A stretch of DNA of 64,000 nt from Pseudomonas abieticivorans. Its GTDB lineage: Bacteria > Pseudomonadota > Gammaproteobacteria > Pseudomonadales > Pseudomonadaceae. The position numbers were made by a program, and so were the translations under genes. The notes beneath the pieces are model-generated. The model did not search any database and was not told the DNA's origin. It worked only from the letters and a program-made list of their open reading frames with translations. Location: positions 131,501 to 195,500 of the forward strand of contig NZ_CP094975.1 of assembly GCF_023509015.1 (NCBI RefSeq), in the 5' to 3' direction. Below, piece after piece: positions 50,721 to 59,607 of the stretch (position 1 is the first letter of the stretch; each line of letters starts with the position of its first letter).

Positions 50721-52130
50721 ATGGTGTTTGCCTCACTCGAATTCCTGACGTTGTTCCTGCCGCTGTTTGTGTTCTGCTATGCGCTGTGCCCGGCGGGGGG
50801 CCGCAACCTGGTGCTGCTAGTCGGCAGTTGGCTGTTCTATGCCTGGCTCAGCCCGCTGTTCTTGCTGCTGCATGTCCTGCTCACGCTGGTGGCCTGGGTC
50901 AGCGGGATGCTGATCGAGGCCTTGGTGGACCAGGGCAAACGGCCCCTGCGGCTATTGCAAGCCATGGTGGTGTTTTTCACCGCCGTGCTGTGTTGGTATA
51001 AGTACGCCAATATCCTGGCCGCCAGCCTTAACCAGGCCCTCGCCGCCCACGGCCTGCTACCCGTGGCCTGGCAACACGTGATCATGCCGGCAGGGCTGTC
51101 ATTCGTTGTGCTACAGGCCATCTCCTACCTGGTGGACGTGTACCGCCGAACCGTGCCTGCCGAACGCAGTTTCATCCACTTCGCCACGTATATCGCCATG
51201 TTCGGCCACTCCATCGCCGGGCCCATCATCCGCTATGACTGGGTACGCCGCGAGTTGCATCGCCGGGCGTTCAACTTCCAGGGTTTTGCCCTGGGGGCCC
51301 GGCGTTTCATGGTCGGCATGAGCATGAAAGTGCTGGTGGCCGACACCCTGTCGCCGCTTGTGGACGTCGCGTTCAAGTTGCCGGCCCCAACGTTCGCCGA
51401 TGCTTGGCTCGGCTGCCTGGCTTACTCGCTGCAACTGTTTTTCGACTTCGCCGGCTATAGCGCCATGGCCATCGGCCTGGGGTTGATGCTGGGCTTTCAC
51501 TTTCCAGAAAACTTCAACCACCCCTACCTTGCCCGCAGCCTCCAGGACTTCTGGAGGCGCTGGCATTTATCACTGTCCAGCTGGCTACGCGATTACTTGT
51601 ACATTGCATTGGGCGGTAACCGTGGGGGGACGTGGCGAACCTATTGCAACCTGTTCCTGACCATGGCAATTGCTGGCCTGTGGCATGGCGGCGACAGCTG
51701 GAACTACCTGTTGTGGGGCAGCGCCCATGGGCTGGCACTGTGCATGACCCGGGCATGGGCCCGCTCGACGATGCCGCGCCTGCAACGGCCCTTGTCCCAT
51801 GCCTTGACGCTGCTGTTCGTGTGCCTGGCCTGGACGCTGTTTCGCGCCCCGGATTTTGCCACCGCCCTGCGCATGTACGCCGCGCAATTGGGCTTGAGTG
51901 ATTGGGCGCTGGGCGACGCATTGATCGTGACGCTGCGCCCGGTGCACTCCTTGGCGGCCGGCCTGGGCGTGCTGGGCATCCTTGCACCCGTGCTGGTGGC
52001 TTGCACTGAAAAACGCTTCGGCAACCTCGCGCCGTTGGTTGCCGCCCTTTGGCCCGTCATGGGGTTCCTGCTGTCGTTCGCCTTGATCGCCAGCCGCGAA
52101 ACCGTGCCTTTTCTGTATTTCCAATTTTGA
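50721..52130 (+). CDS. wssH: WssH: MBOAT-family O-acyltransferase (AlgI-like)
   Basis: The 469-residue polytopic membrane protein has the MBOAT signatures WRRWHLSLSSWLRDYLYIALGG and the invariant His in GLWHGGDSWNYLLWG (near 320). It brings acetyl groups across the inner membrane for transfer to cellulose. It overlaps wssI (TGATG). Confidence 0.94.
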   Translation: MVFASLEFLTLFLPLFVFCYALCPAGGRNLVLLVGSWLFYAWLSPLFLLLHVLLTLVAWVSGMLIEALVDQGKRPLRLLQAMVVFFTAVLCWYKYANILAASLNQALAAHGLLPVAWQHVIMPAGLSFVVLQAISYLVDVYRRTVPAERSFIHFATYIAMFGHSIAGPIIRYDWVRRELHRRAFNFQGFALGARRFMVGMSMKVLVADTLSPLVDVAFKLPAPTFADAWLGCLAYSLQLFFDFAGYSAMAIGLGLMLGFHFPENFNHPYLARSLQDFWRRWHLSLSSWLRDYLYIALGGNRGGTWRTYCNLFLTMAIAGLWHGGDSWNYLLWGSAHGLALCMTRAWARSTMPRLQRPLSHALTLLFVCLAWTLFRAPDFATALRMYAAQLGLSDWALGDALIVTLRPVHSLAAGLGVLGILAPVLVACTEKRFGNLAPLVAALWPVMGFLLSFALIASRETVPFLYFQF

Positions 52131-53269
52131 TGAACATACCAGAGCGCACGCCCACGCCGCCCGATGCCCCGGCGCGCCGAACCAGCCCCTTGGCAGGCCT
52201 TGCCCTGCTGCTGTTTCTGTTTTTCGGGCTGCTTAGCAGCGGCCACCTGATCAGCGTCCAAGGCCTGATAACGGCGCCTGCGAGCAGGCAACTGTTCTCA
52301 ACACTGCATGGCGCGATCACCCAAGGCTGGGCCAGGCAATTGGCCGATGCCCAAATGCCCACTGTTTTCGCCCGCATTGAACGCGGCGCCGGTTGGTGGC
52401 TGTTCGGCGACCTGGGCCCGCGGGTTCGCCAAGGTTGCCCTGGTTGGCTGTTTCTCAGTGACGAGTTGGCGATCGACCCACAAGCACAGGCCCATGCCGA
52501 TCAGAAGGCGGCGGCCGTGATCGACTTAAACCAACAACTGTCGCGGCGCGGCGTGCAATTGCTGGTGGTGATCGTGCCGGACAAGACACGTATAGCGGCC
52601 GCACAACGCTGTGCCCTCCCACGCCCGGCCGTGCTCGACGCGCGCATACGCCAATGGGCCGCGCAACTCGACCGCCACGGTGTACACACCCTGGACCTGA
52701 CCGCGGTGTTGAGCCCCCTTGGCGCCAACGCGTTCTGGCGCACCGACACCCACTGGAACGAGCGCGGGGCCCAAGCGGCGGCAGAGGCCATCAGCGCGCG
52801 CTTCATCGCACTGAAGCTTACGGCTTTGCCCCGGCAAGCCTTCGATCTGCAGAACGTTGCCCCGGCCCTGCGGCCCGGCGACCTGGTGCACCTGGCAGGC
52901 CTGGACGACCTGCCGCTGAACCTGCAGCCTACGCCCGAGCGTGCCACCCGCAGTGTCGTCAGCCCACGCGATGAGGGCTCCACTCCCGCGCCGGTCAGCC
53001 TTGGGGCATTACTGGGTGACGACGACCTGCCTGACACCGCGCTGGTGGGCACCTCGTTTTCACGCAACTCCAACTTCGCAGGCTTTCTGCAGCGCGCTCT
53101 AGGCGCGCCGATCGGCCCCTTCGCCCTGGATGGCGGCGGGTTTTCGGGCGCCATGAACGCCTACCTCAAAAGCCCGGCGTTCAAGGCGTCCACCGTCAGG
53201 CAGATCATCTGGGAGATCCCCGAGCGCGACCTGCAATCGGCTTACAACCAGGCCATCGGCTTTCGCTAA
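52130..53269 (+). CDS. wssI: WssI: AlgX/AlgJ-like SGNH acetyltransferase
   Basis: The 379-residue product has an N-terminal membrane anchor (LAGLALLLFLFFGLL, about 20-35) and a periplasmic SGNH-like domain: LLVVIVPDKTRIAA, the catalytic D-x-H in RTDTHWNERGAQAA (near 207), and GTSFSRNSNFAGFL (GxSxxR) near 305. It transfers acetyl to cellulose as AlgJ/AlgX do for alginate. It ends 3 nt from the convergent stop of the PLP-dependent dehydratase gene, with no terminator between. No wssJ (second wssA copy) follows. Confidence 0.92.
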   Translation: MNIPERTPTPPDAPARRTSPLAGLALLLFLFFGLLSSGHLISVQGLITAPASRQLFSTLHGAITQGWARQLADAQMPTVFARIERGAGWWLFGDLGPRVRQGCPGWLFLSDELAIDPQAQAHADQKAAAVIDLNQQLSRRGVQLLVVIVPDKTRIAAAQRCALPRPAVLDARIRQWAAQLDRHGVHTLDLTAVLSPLGANAFWRTDTHWNERGAQAAAEAISARFIALKLTALPRQAFDLQNVAPALRPGDLVHLAGLDDLPLNLQPTPERATRSVVSPRDEGSTPAPVSLGALLGDDDLPDTALVGTSFSRNSNFAGFLQRALGAPIGPFALDGGGFSGAMNAYLKSPAFKASTVRQIIWEIPERDLQSAYNQAIGFR

Positions 53270-53272
53270 CCC

Positions 53273-54187
53273 TCAAACTCGCGCCTGCCAGGCGCGCAGT
53301 TGATCGACAGTGGCCGTTACCCCGCCGCACACCACGATCAGCACCTGCTCGTAGTCATCCAGCGCACCCGGTTCATAGGCCAACGCCAGGCTGGCGCCAC
53401 AGGCCGGTTCCACCAGCAGGCGCTGGTCATCCAGAAAGCGCTCGCACGCGGCCAATGCCGCCTGGTCACTGACCACGTGGCTGCGCACCGGGTGGCGCTG
53501 GCTGAGGGCGAAGGCCTGTTCGCACACCTGGCGGGCGCCCAGCGAGGTGGCGATGCTGGTGATCGCGTCCAGGGTGACCCGCTGGCCGAACTGCAGGGTT
53601 TGGGCAAAAGAGTCGGCACCGCGGGTTTCCGCGGCCACCACCGGCACATCGTGCCAGCCGTTGCGCTGCAAGCCTTCGACCACGCCGCTGAACAGGCCGC
53701 CACCGCCCACCGACAGCACCACCGCATCGGGCTTGAAGCCGCTGCTGAACACCTCGTCGATCAACGTCGCGTGGCCCTGCCACAGCAGCGGGTTGTCGAA
53801 GGGGTGCAAGAAGGCGTCGTCCGGGCCCACCAGCGACAACGCCAGGGCGTTGGCCTCTTGCCAGGACGCGCCGTGCACGATGACCTCGGCGCTCTCCTGG
53901 CGGATCAGTTCCTTGGCCCGCTCGGTGGTGGTTTCAGGGACCACCACCGTCACCGGGATGTGCAGGCAGCGCCCGGCATAGGCCACGGCGATGCCGGCGT
54001 TGCCGCCCGAAGACGACACAAAGCGCCGCTTGCCCTGCTGCGCATAGTGCTCGCACGCCGCGCCAATCCCGCGAATCTTGAACGAGCCGGGCGGTTGCAA
54101 GGCATCGAGTTTCAGCCAGATGGAACGGCCCGATGCCAGGCTCAAGGGGCGCGACTCGATCAGCGGGGTGTGCAGGTGCAAGGTCAT
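53273..54187 (-). CDS. PLP-dependent serine/threonine dehydratase-family enzyme
   Basis: The 304-residue product has the PLP-lysine motif PPGSFKIRGIG near residue 34, the SSSGGNAGIAVAYA phosphate-binding loop near 58, and VLSVGGGGLFSGV (Gly-rich loop) near 157. The fold-type II family covers L-serine and L-threonine ammonia-lyases and hydroxyaspartate dehydratases. It is the last gene of the cupin-hydrolase-AspDH unit (72-nt gap), so it may deaminate a hydroxyamino acid formed in that pathway (inference). The ATG at 54187 was preferred to TTG at 54190. Confidence 0.85.
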   Translation of the reverse strand: MTLHLHTPLIESRPLSLASGRSIWLKLDALQPPGSFKIRGIGAACEHYAQQGKRRFVSSSGGNAGIAVAYAGRCLHIPVTVVVPETTTERAKELIRQESAEVIVHGASWQEANALALSLVGPDDAFLHPFDNPLLWQGHATLIDEVFSSGFKPDAVVLSVGGGGLFSGVVEGLQRNGWHDVPVVAAETRGADSFAQTLQFGQRVTLDAITSIATSLGARQVCEQAFALSQRHPVRSHVVSDQAALAACERFLDDQRLLVEPACGASLALAYEPGALDDYEQVLIVVCGGVTATVDQLRAWQARV

Positions 54188-54262
54188 CAACGGCTCACTG
54201 TGGGCAGTTACTCAAATGCGGCGAGTACACCGCAGCTTTGCCCGTCTGTCAAAACCAGCGGC

Positions 54263-55075
54263 TCAAAAGACCAGGCTCAACAACTGCTTGCTCACCGCCT
54301 CTTCGATGCTCAGGGCCGCCAGCCACGAGGTTTTCGGGTTGTCGGGCAGCGGGTTGTTGGCCAGGCGAATCGACAGCTCGCCGAAGGCGCCGCAGGCTTG
54401 CACCTCGTGCACGTTCTTGTCCACGCCAGGGTCGGCCACCAGTTCCACTTGGGTGTGCTCAAAGCCCACGCCCGACAGCGCGACTGCGGCAGTCACGTTG
54501 GCGTTTTTCGGGAAGCGAATCGACGCCTCGGCGGCCGTGCCGCGGAAAATGGTGGTAGGCACGCTGATTTGCGCCAGGTCGAAATCCACTTCGGCCGGCG
54601 ACCCTGCCCAGGCGCGAGGCGGTTTGCGGCCCACGTACACCACCGTGTCCAGGCCGGCCGAGCGCGCCGAGCGCAAGGCATCCAGGCCACCGATGGCGCC
54701 CGACACCAAAATCAACCGGGCCTGGCCCTGCTCGGCGGCCTGCTCCAGGGCGGTGCTCAGGGCGTGGTCTGCCAGGGCGCCGATGGAGGCGATCACCACG
54801 TCGATACCGGCCTTGAGCAAGGTGGGCACGGTGTTCACCACCGCGCCGTGGCCGGCACACTCGATCACCAGGTCTGGTTGCCATGCCAGCAACCCCTGCA
54901 CGTCGGTAAACAGCTCCAGGCGATGGGCCTGGATGAAGGCGTCGCTGTGGGGGGCGTGATCGATGGCGGCATAGGACGCGGCCGGCAGGTGCTCGCTTTG
55001 CAGCGCTTCAAGGACCCGTTTGCCGATGGCGCCCAGGCCGATGATGCCGACGCGGTGGATGGTTTTGCTGCTCAT
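54263..55075 (-). CDS. L-aspartate dehydrogenase (NadX/AspDH family)
   Basis: The 270-residue product has a dinucleotide-binding start GIIGLGAIGKRVLEAL (about 9-24), VIECAGHGAVV near 72 and the AspDH-type SGAIGGLDALRSAR near 130. The C-terminal domain has VALSGVGFEHTQVELVADP. It oxidises L-aspartate to iminoaspartate (NAD synthesis) or works in amino-acid catabolism. No nadA/nadC is adjacent, so a catabolic role is likely. The ATG overlaps the hydrolase stop by 4 nt. Confidence 0.88.
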   Translation of the reverse strand: MSSKTIHRVGIIGLGAIGKRVLEALQSEHLPAASYAAIDHAPHSDAFIQAHRLELFTDVQGLLAWQPDLVIECAGHGAVVNTVPTLLKAGIDVVIASIGALADHALSTALEQAAEQGQARLILVSGAIGGLDALRSARSAGLDTVVYVGRKPPRAWAGSPAEVDFDLAQISVPTTIFRGTAAEASIRFPKNANVTAAVALSGVGFEHTQVELVADPGVDKNVHEVQACGAFGELSIRLANNPLPDNPKTSWLAALSIEEAVSKQLLSLVF

Positions 55076-55839
55076 GTTAATGACTCCCAGAAGTGGCGTA
55101 GTACGGCGTGGTAGGCGTGGGTACGGGTGACGGGGGCGAAGTGCCCGCCGCTAAGTTCCACCAACTGCGCACCGGGTATCAGCCGGGCCAGATCCTGCGA
55201 ATGGTGGAACGCGATCACGTAGTCATCGCCAGCCCCCACCACCGCCACTGGCAGGCGCAGCCGGTGCAACTCGTCGCGGCGGTGGTAGTTCAGCAGCATG
55301 GCCATGCGTGCTTGGGTCATGGCAACGTCGACCTCGCTGGGCGCCTCGACATCCAGCGCACCGGCGGTGGCGAACTGTTCGTTGTAAAAGGCCGACGGGT
55401 ACGCCACCAGGCGGGTCAGCGCCGTGTACGCCGCCCCGCCCAATTGCGCCAGCAAGTACTGGCGGTAGGCGAAAAAGTCCTCGAACCGTTTGTCAGGCTT
55501 GGCCCAGCCACTGCTCAGCACGGCGCTGGCAACGCGTTGTGGGTGGTCCAATGCCAGGCTCTGGGCCACCAGGGAACCGGTGGAGTGCCCCACCACATGC
55601 GCCCGCTCGATACCGTGCTCGTCGAGTAACTGCAGCACGGCATCGACAATGCCGGGGATGCTCGGCGGGCCATCAAGCCGACTGTGCCCCACGCCTGGGT
55701 GATCGAAGGTCAGCACCTGGTAATCGCGGCTCAGCGGCGCCACCAACGGTGCCCAGAACGAGGCCAGGCCACCCAGCCCGGAAATCAACACCACCGCTGC
55801 GCCCTGCCCCTGTGTTGCGCTGTAGATCGAGCTCGACAT
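55072..55839 (-). CDS. alpha/beta hydrolase, RutD-like
   Basis: The 255-residue product has LISGLGGLASFWAPL (oxyanion region), FDHPGVGHS, and the nucleophile elbow VGHSTGSLVAQ (Ser near 97). The catalytic His is in LSGGHFAPV near the end. This type, like RutD, hydrolyses carbamates, esters or amides of small molecules. It lies 8 nt after the cupin gene and overlaps the AspDH gene. Confidence 0.85.
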   Translation of the reverse strand: MSSSIYSATQGQGAAVVLISGLGGLASFWAPLVAPLSRDYQVLTFDHPGVGHSRLDGPPSIPGIVDAVLQLLDEHGIERAHVVGHSTGSLVAQSLALDHPQRVASAVLSSGWAKPDKRFEDFFAYRQYLLAQLGGAAYTALTRLVAYPSAFYNEQFATAGALDVEAPSEVDVAMTQARMAMLLNYHRRDELHRLRLPVAVVGAGDDYVIAFHHSQDLARLIPGAQLVELSGGHFAPVTRTHAYHAVLRHFWESLT

Positions 55840-55847
55840 GGCCTGCC

Positions 55848-56342
55848 TCAGCTTTTGGTGTAGGCAAAGATGCCGGTGGACTCGATCTGCTCGATGTTGG
55901 CCGGGCGCTCGAACGGTTCCGGGGTGGGCTCGCCATGCTGGCGGGGGCGGCCGATGTCACGGAAGAAGGTTTCCAGGCCGCTGGGGTTCATGAACCACAC
56001 CCAGTGCAGGTCCTTGTCGCCGTCGTTGAGGAAGGTGTGCGAGTTATTCTCGCCGAGGAACAAGGTCACCCCGGGCTCCAGTTTGTAGGTCTTGCCATCG
56101 ACAATGGCCGAGCCGGTGCCGCTGACAAAATGCAGGACTTCTTCGTTGGTGGAGTGGGCGTGCTCGCGTACCCGGCCGCCGGGCGGCAGCATCTGCGTGC
56201 CCACGGAGAAGTCACGGTTCATCTTGAACTGCTGTGGCGAGACGGCGACCGAGACATAGCCGTTGGCGGGTTTGGGCTGCCAGTAGCTGGTTTCGGTTTG
56301 GCGGGTGACGTAGATCAGGCTGCCTTGGTTGGGCTGGGTCAT
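55848..56342 (-). CDS. cupin-domain protein
   Basis: The 164-residue product has the two cupin motifs: REHAHSTNEEVLHFVSG (G-x5-H-x-H-x3,4-E pattern) near 60-76 and the later NNSHTFLNDG (second His). It may be a metal-dependent enzyme or a sensor of the pathway. It is the promoter-proximal gene of a four-gene unit that begins beside a LacI-type operator (56361-56374). Confidence 0.85.
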   Translation of the reverse strand: MTQPNQGSLIYVTRQTETSYWQPKPANGYVSVAVSPQQFKMNRDFSVGTQMLPPGGRVREHAHSTNEEVLHFVSGTGSAIVDGKTYKLEPGVTLFLGENNSHTFLNDGDKDLHWVWFMNPSGLETFFRDIGRPRQHGEPTPEPFERPANIEQIESTGIFAYTKS

Positions 56343-56360
56343 GGTTGCGTCCTGTTGGTC

Positions 56361-56374
56361 CGTAAACGATTACA
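56361..56374. promoter_or_regulatory. LacI-type operator, upstream of the cupin unit
   Basis: CGTAAACGATTACA differs at two positions from the perfect palindrome TGTAAACGTTTACA at 62099. It ends 19 nt before the cupin ATG, overlapping where a promoter would be. Confidence 0.55.
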
Positions 56375-56424
56375 TTTTCGTTAATTAAAAATGCGCGGGC
56401 AGTGAGGGCCCGAAGGCACCTCGC

Positions 56425-57459
56425 TCAGCCGTTCTTGCGCCAGGTATCACTCAATGTATAACCCGTAGGGAACGGATCGGTGGCGTCCAGCACGTACTGG
56501 TGAAACCCGGTGATCCACGCCTGCCCGCTGATGGTCGGGCGGATGCCCGGCCGGCCACCAATGCTCAGGGTCTCGACGATCTCGCCGATGAACTCGGTGC
56601 TCAAGATCGACTCATGCACCAACTTTTGCCCAGGCTTGATCTGCCCGCGCGCATGCATCACCGCCAACCGCGCGCTGGTGCCGGTCCCGCAAGGCGATCG
56701 GTCCAGGCGCCCTGGGGACACGATAACGCCGTTGCGTGAACGCTTGCCTTGCGGGTCATCATGCAGGGGCCCGGCAAACAGGGTCTGGTTGATGGTGTGG
56801 ATCTGCGGGTTTTCCGGGTGCACGGCTGGCAACTGCTCGGCGGCGGCGGCCTTGATGGTCTCCCCCACCGCCACCAGATCCGCGGCTTCGTCCGGGGTGA
56901 TGGCAAAGCCCAGGGCCTGGGCGTCGGCCAGCACATAAATCATGCCGCCGTAACTCACGTCCACCGTCAACGTGCCAAGGCCAGGCACCTCGACGTGCTG
57001 GTCCAGGCCAAACACGAAGCACGGCACGTTGGAAAACTTCACACTCAGGCACTTGCCAGCGCGGCACTGGGCCTCGACCCGCACCAAGCCACCCGGCGCC
57101 TCCAGGGTGAGCCGGGTGATGGGCTCGACCATCGGGATCATTCCGGTTTCCAACAAGGCGGTGACCGTGCAAATGGTGTTGGTGCCGGACATCGGCGGGT
57201 AAAACTCCGACTCCATGATCACAAAGCCTGCGTCGGCCTCCGGATGCGACGAGGGCAGCACCAGGTTCACGCATTGGGTGACGCTGCCACGCGGCTCCTG
57301 CAACAGGAACTTGCGCAAGTCATCGCCCTGGCTTTGCAGGTACTGCATTTTCTCGAACATGGTGGTGCCGGGCACGTTGAGCACGCCGCCGGTAATCACG
57401 TCATTGCGCTCGCCTGCCGCATGCACGCCCACCACATTGACCATCCGCTTGAAGTTCAT
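56425..57459 (-). CDS. proline racemase-family protein (hydroxyproline epimerase/dehydratase type), Ser variant
   Basis: The 344-residue product is full length for the family. The first active-site motif reads MSGTNTIC near residue 91, with Ser where racemases have Cys (M-C-G-H type), and the second reads DRSPCGTGTSAR near 255, where Cys is kept. Family members with a Ser or Thr first residue often dehydrate trans-3-hydroxy-L-proline or epimerise 4-hydroxyproline instead of racemising proline. It lies 10 nt after the aldehyde dehydrogenase gene. The exact substrate needs assay. Confidence 0.85.
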   Translation of the reverse strand: MNFKRMVNVVGVHAAGERNDVITGGVLNVPGTTMFEKMQYLQSQGDDLRKFLLQEPRGSVTQCVNLVLPSSHPEADAGFVIMESEFYPPMSGTNTICTVTALLETGMIPMVEPITRLTLEAPGGLVRVEAQCRAGKCLSVKFSNVPCFVFGLDQHVEVPGLGTLTVDVSYGGMIYVLADAQALGFAITPDEAADLVAVGETIKAAAAEQLPAVHPENPQIHTINQTLFAGPLHDDPQGKRSRNGVIVSPGRLDRSPCGTGTSARLAVMHARGQIKPGQKLVHESILSTEFIGEIVETLSIGGRPGIRPTISGQAWITGFHQYVLDATDPFPTGYTLSDTWRKNG

Positions 57460-57469
57460 TGGTCAGGCC

Positions 57470-58957
57470 TCAACCCAGGGTGTTGGGCAGCAACGGGGAG
57501 CGCGCGCCCAGCTTGATAAACGTGGATTTGACTTCGAGAAACTCATGCAAACCGTCCACGCCGTTCTCACGCCCGTAGCCGCTTTGCTTGAAGCCGCCGA
57601 AGGGCAGTTGTGGCGCGGTTTCCAGGTAAGTATTCACGAACACGGTACCGCTTTGCAGCTTTTGCGACACCTGCAGCGCCTTGTCCACATCCTTGGTCCA
57701 CAGGCCATTGCCCAGGCCGTAGTCGGTGTCGTTGGCCAGGCTGATCGCCTGCTCCACCGTGGTGAACGTGGTGACGGTCAGCACCGGGCCGAAGATTTCC
57801 TCGCGGAAGATACGGTGGTGCGGTTGCACCTCGGTGAAGATGGTCGGGCCAACGAAATAGCCTTCGCCCAGCTCGCCGTCGGTCAGGCGTTCGCCGCCAC
57901 ATACCAGGCGCGCGCCTTGCTGTTTGCCGATGTCGATGTAGCTGAGCACGCTTTCCAGGTGCTGGGCGTGGATCAGCGCACCGATCTGAGTCTTTTCATC
58001 CAGCGGCAGGCCGACCACCACCTTGTTGGCACGCGCCACCAGTTTGCTGACGAATTCATCGGCGACCGAGGCTTCGATCAACAGCCGGGTACCGGCCACG
58101 CATTCCTCGCCCTGGTTGAGGATCACGCCAAACAGCACGCCATCGAGCGCCGCCTCAAGGTCGGCGTCGGCGAACACCACGTTGGCCGCCTTGCCGCCCA
58201 GTTCCAGGGCCACGCGGGTTAGGTCGGCCGCGGCCGTGGCGGCGATCTGCTTGCCCACGCGGGTGGAGCCGGTGAAGGAAATCATCGACACGTCCGGGTG
58301 GCGCGTGAGGCGCTCGCCTACCACCGCGCCACGGCCGGTGACCACGTTGATCAAGCCGGCCGGGAAGCCTGCTTCGGCGGCCAATCGAGCGATTTCCAGG
58401 GCGCTGCCAGAGGTCAGTTCCGAAGGTTTGATCACCACCGGGCAACCGGCCGCCAGGGCATAGGGCAGCTTCTGGAACAAGCACACCAGCGGAAAATTCC
58501 ACGGCACGATCAGGCCGACCACGCCGCGCGCTTCGCGGGTGACCAGGCCCAGCTTGTCGTCGCCCAAATGGGTGTAGGCCTCGCCCTTGATCTGCCAGGC
58601 CAGGGAGGCGGCAAAGCGGGTAAGTTCAGCCGACCAGAGCACCTCGCCCTTGGCATAGGCGATGGGCTTGCCGACTTCCTCGGCCTCGATCACCGCCAGC
58701 CGATCGGCGTCGCGCTCCATCAGGTCGGCCAGCCGGGTGAGCAGCTTGGCGCGCTCGGAGCCTGGCACTGACTGCCAGGCACCCGAGGTGTGCAGGGCCT
58801 TGGCCTGGGCCACGGCGGCGTCGACATCGTGCTCGTTGCCGCTGGCGAACTTGGCTAACAGGCCGCCATGGGCCGGCGATACGCGCTCGATGTAGGCCTG
58901 GCTGGCGGGTGCCTGTTCGGCGCCGTTGATCCAATGCTGATAGGTTCTGAAGGTCAT
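57470..58957 (-). CDS. NAD(P)-dependent aldehyde dehydrogenase
   Basis: The 495-residue product has the family motifs VPWNFPLVCLFQKLPYALAAG (near 158), FTGSTRVGKQI (near 235), the Glu motif LELGGKAANVV (near 258) and the catalytic Cys in NQGEECVAGTR (near 290). It oxidises an aldehyde to an acid. It starts with its own LacI-type operator (58982-58995) and is followed by the proline racemase-family gene. It likely follows the GMC oxidoreductase step encoded upstream. Confidence 0.92.
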   Translation of the reverse strand: MTFRTYQHWINGAEQAPASQAYIERVSPAHGGLLAKFASGNEHDVDAAVAQAKALHTSGAWQSVPGSERAKLLTRLADLMERDADRLAVIEAEEVGKPIAYAKGEVLWSAELTRFAASLAWQIKGEAYTHLGDDKLGLVTREARGVVGLIVPWNFPLVCLFQKLPYALAAGCPVVIKPSELTSGSALEIARLAAEAGFPAGLINVVTGRGAVVGERLTRHPDVSMISFTGSTRVGKQIAATAAADLTRVALELGGKAANVVFADADLEAALDGVLFGVILNQGEECVAGTRLLIEASVADEFVSKLVARANKVVVGLPLDEKTQIGALIHAQHLESVLSYIDIGKQQGARLVCGGERLTDGELGEGYFVGPTIFTEVQPHHRIFREEIFGPVLTVTTFTTVEQAISLANDTDYGLGNGLWTKDVDKALQVSQKLQSGTVFVNTYLETAPQLPFGGFKQSGYGRENGVDGLHEFLEVKSTFIKLGARSPLLPNTLG

Positions 58958-58981
58958 GCTGATTTCTCCGGATTCATGCGC

Positions 58982-58995
58982 TGTATACGTTTACA
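58982..58995. promoter_or_regulatory. LacI-type operator, upstream of the aldehyde dehydrogenase unit
   Basis: TGTATACGTTTACA differs from TGTAAACGTTTACA at one position. It lies 24 nt before the ALDH ATG, in a 46-nt gap. Confidence 0.65.
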
Positions 58996-59003
58996 ATCAA
59001 TCG

Positions 59004-59597
59004 TCAAAAAAAGACAGCTTTTCTGTTTTCAGCAAGGTTTGGGGCGACGGTCGTGCTCAGGGGCACGAGCGTTCGGGTATGAATCGCGAACGGCACCTGC
59101 AAATCTACTTGGGGCGCTGCCGCCTGCGTGCCCAGCACCCACACCTGGTTGGGGTCACTGAACTCGGTGGCCCATACGCCACAGGCGCCATGGCGGCCCT
59201 GCTCGATCACCGCGTCGATTTGTGCGATGGCGTTCTGCGCCTGGCCAGTGGGGCACCAGTAGGTATGCAGGTATCGCGCCGTCGCCTCGCCCAACGCCCG
59301 GTGCGGGTTGAGCACATGCAACTGCTGCTGGCTGACAAGCGGCGCCGCCTGCGGCAAAAAGTGCTTGCGCCAGGTATCGACCTTGAGCAACTCACCGCGC
59401 AAGCGCGTGCGCTCATCCAGCGACTCATAGCGCCACAGGTGGCGAAAGGTCACGCTGCCTGCCTCGGTCTCCAGCCACACCCCCTGCAGCACGCCATAGT
59501 TGTCCTGGCGAATGGGCAGGCACAGGTTCACGAACAGTTCCCAGTACTGCTCCCAAGCGTGCGGGGTGAAGCGGTACTCGCGCAATTCATCGATCAT
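59004..59597 (-). CDS. NIPSNAP-family protein
   Basis: The 197-residue product begins IDELREYRFTPHAWEQY and repeats a related pattern later (WCPTGQAQNAI), the two-domain dimeric alpha/beta-barrel form of NIPSNAP proteins. VTFRHLWRYESLDER matches the family's aromatic-rich strand. The function in bacteria is often unknown; here it is linked to an SDR and a GMC oxidoreductase. The ATG at 59597 was chosen over 59630. Confidence 0.75.
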   Translation of the reverse strand: MIDELREYRFTPHAWEQYWELFVNLCLPIRQDNYGVLQGVWLETEAGSVTFRHLWRYESLDERTRLRGELLKVDTWRKHFLPQAAPLVSQQQLHVLNPHRALGEATARYLHTYWCPTGQAQNAIAQIDAVIEQGRHGACGVWATEFSDPNQVWVLGTQAAAPQVDLQVPFAIHTRTLVPLSTTVAPNLAENRKAVFF

Positions 59598-59607
59598 CAC
59601 GGCCTCC

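Noticed and set aside
53300..55114. 604-codon plus-strand open frame opposite the PLP enzyme and AspDH genes
   Set aside because: Both minus-strand genes have clear active-site motifs and coupled starts; the plus frame has none.
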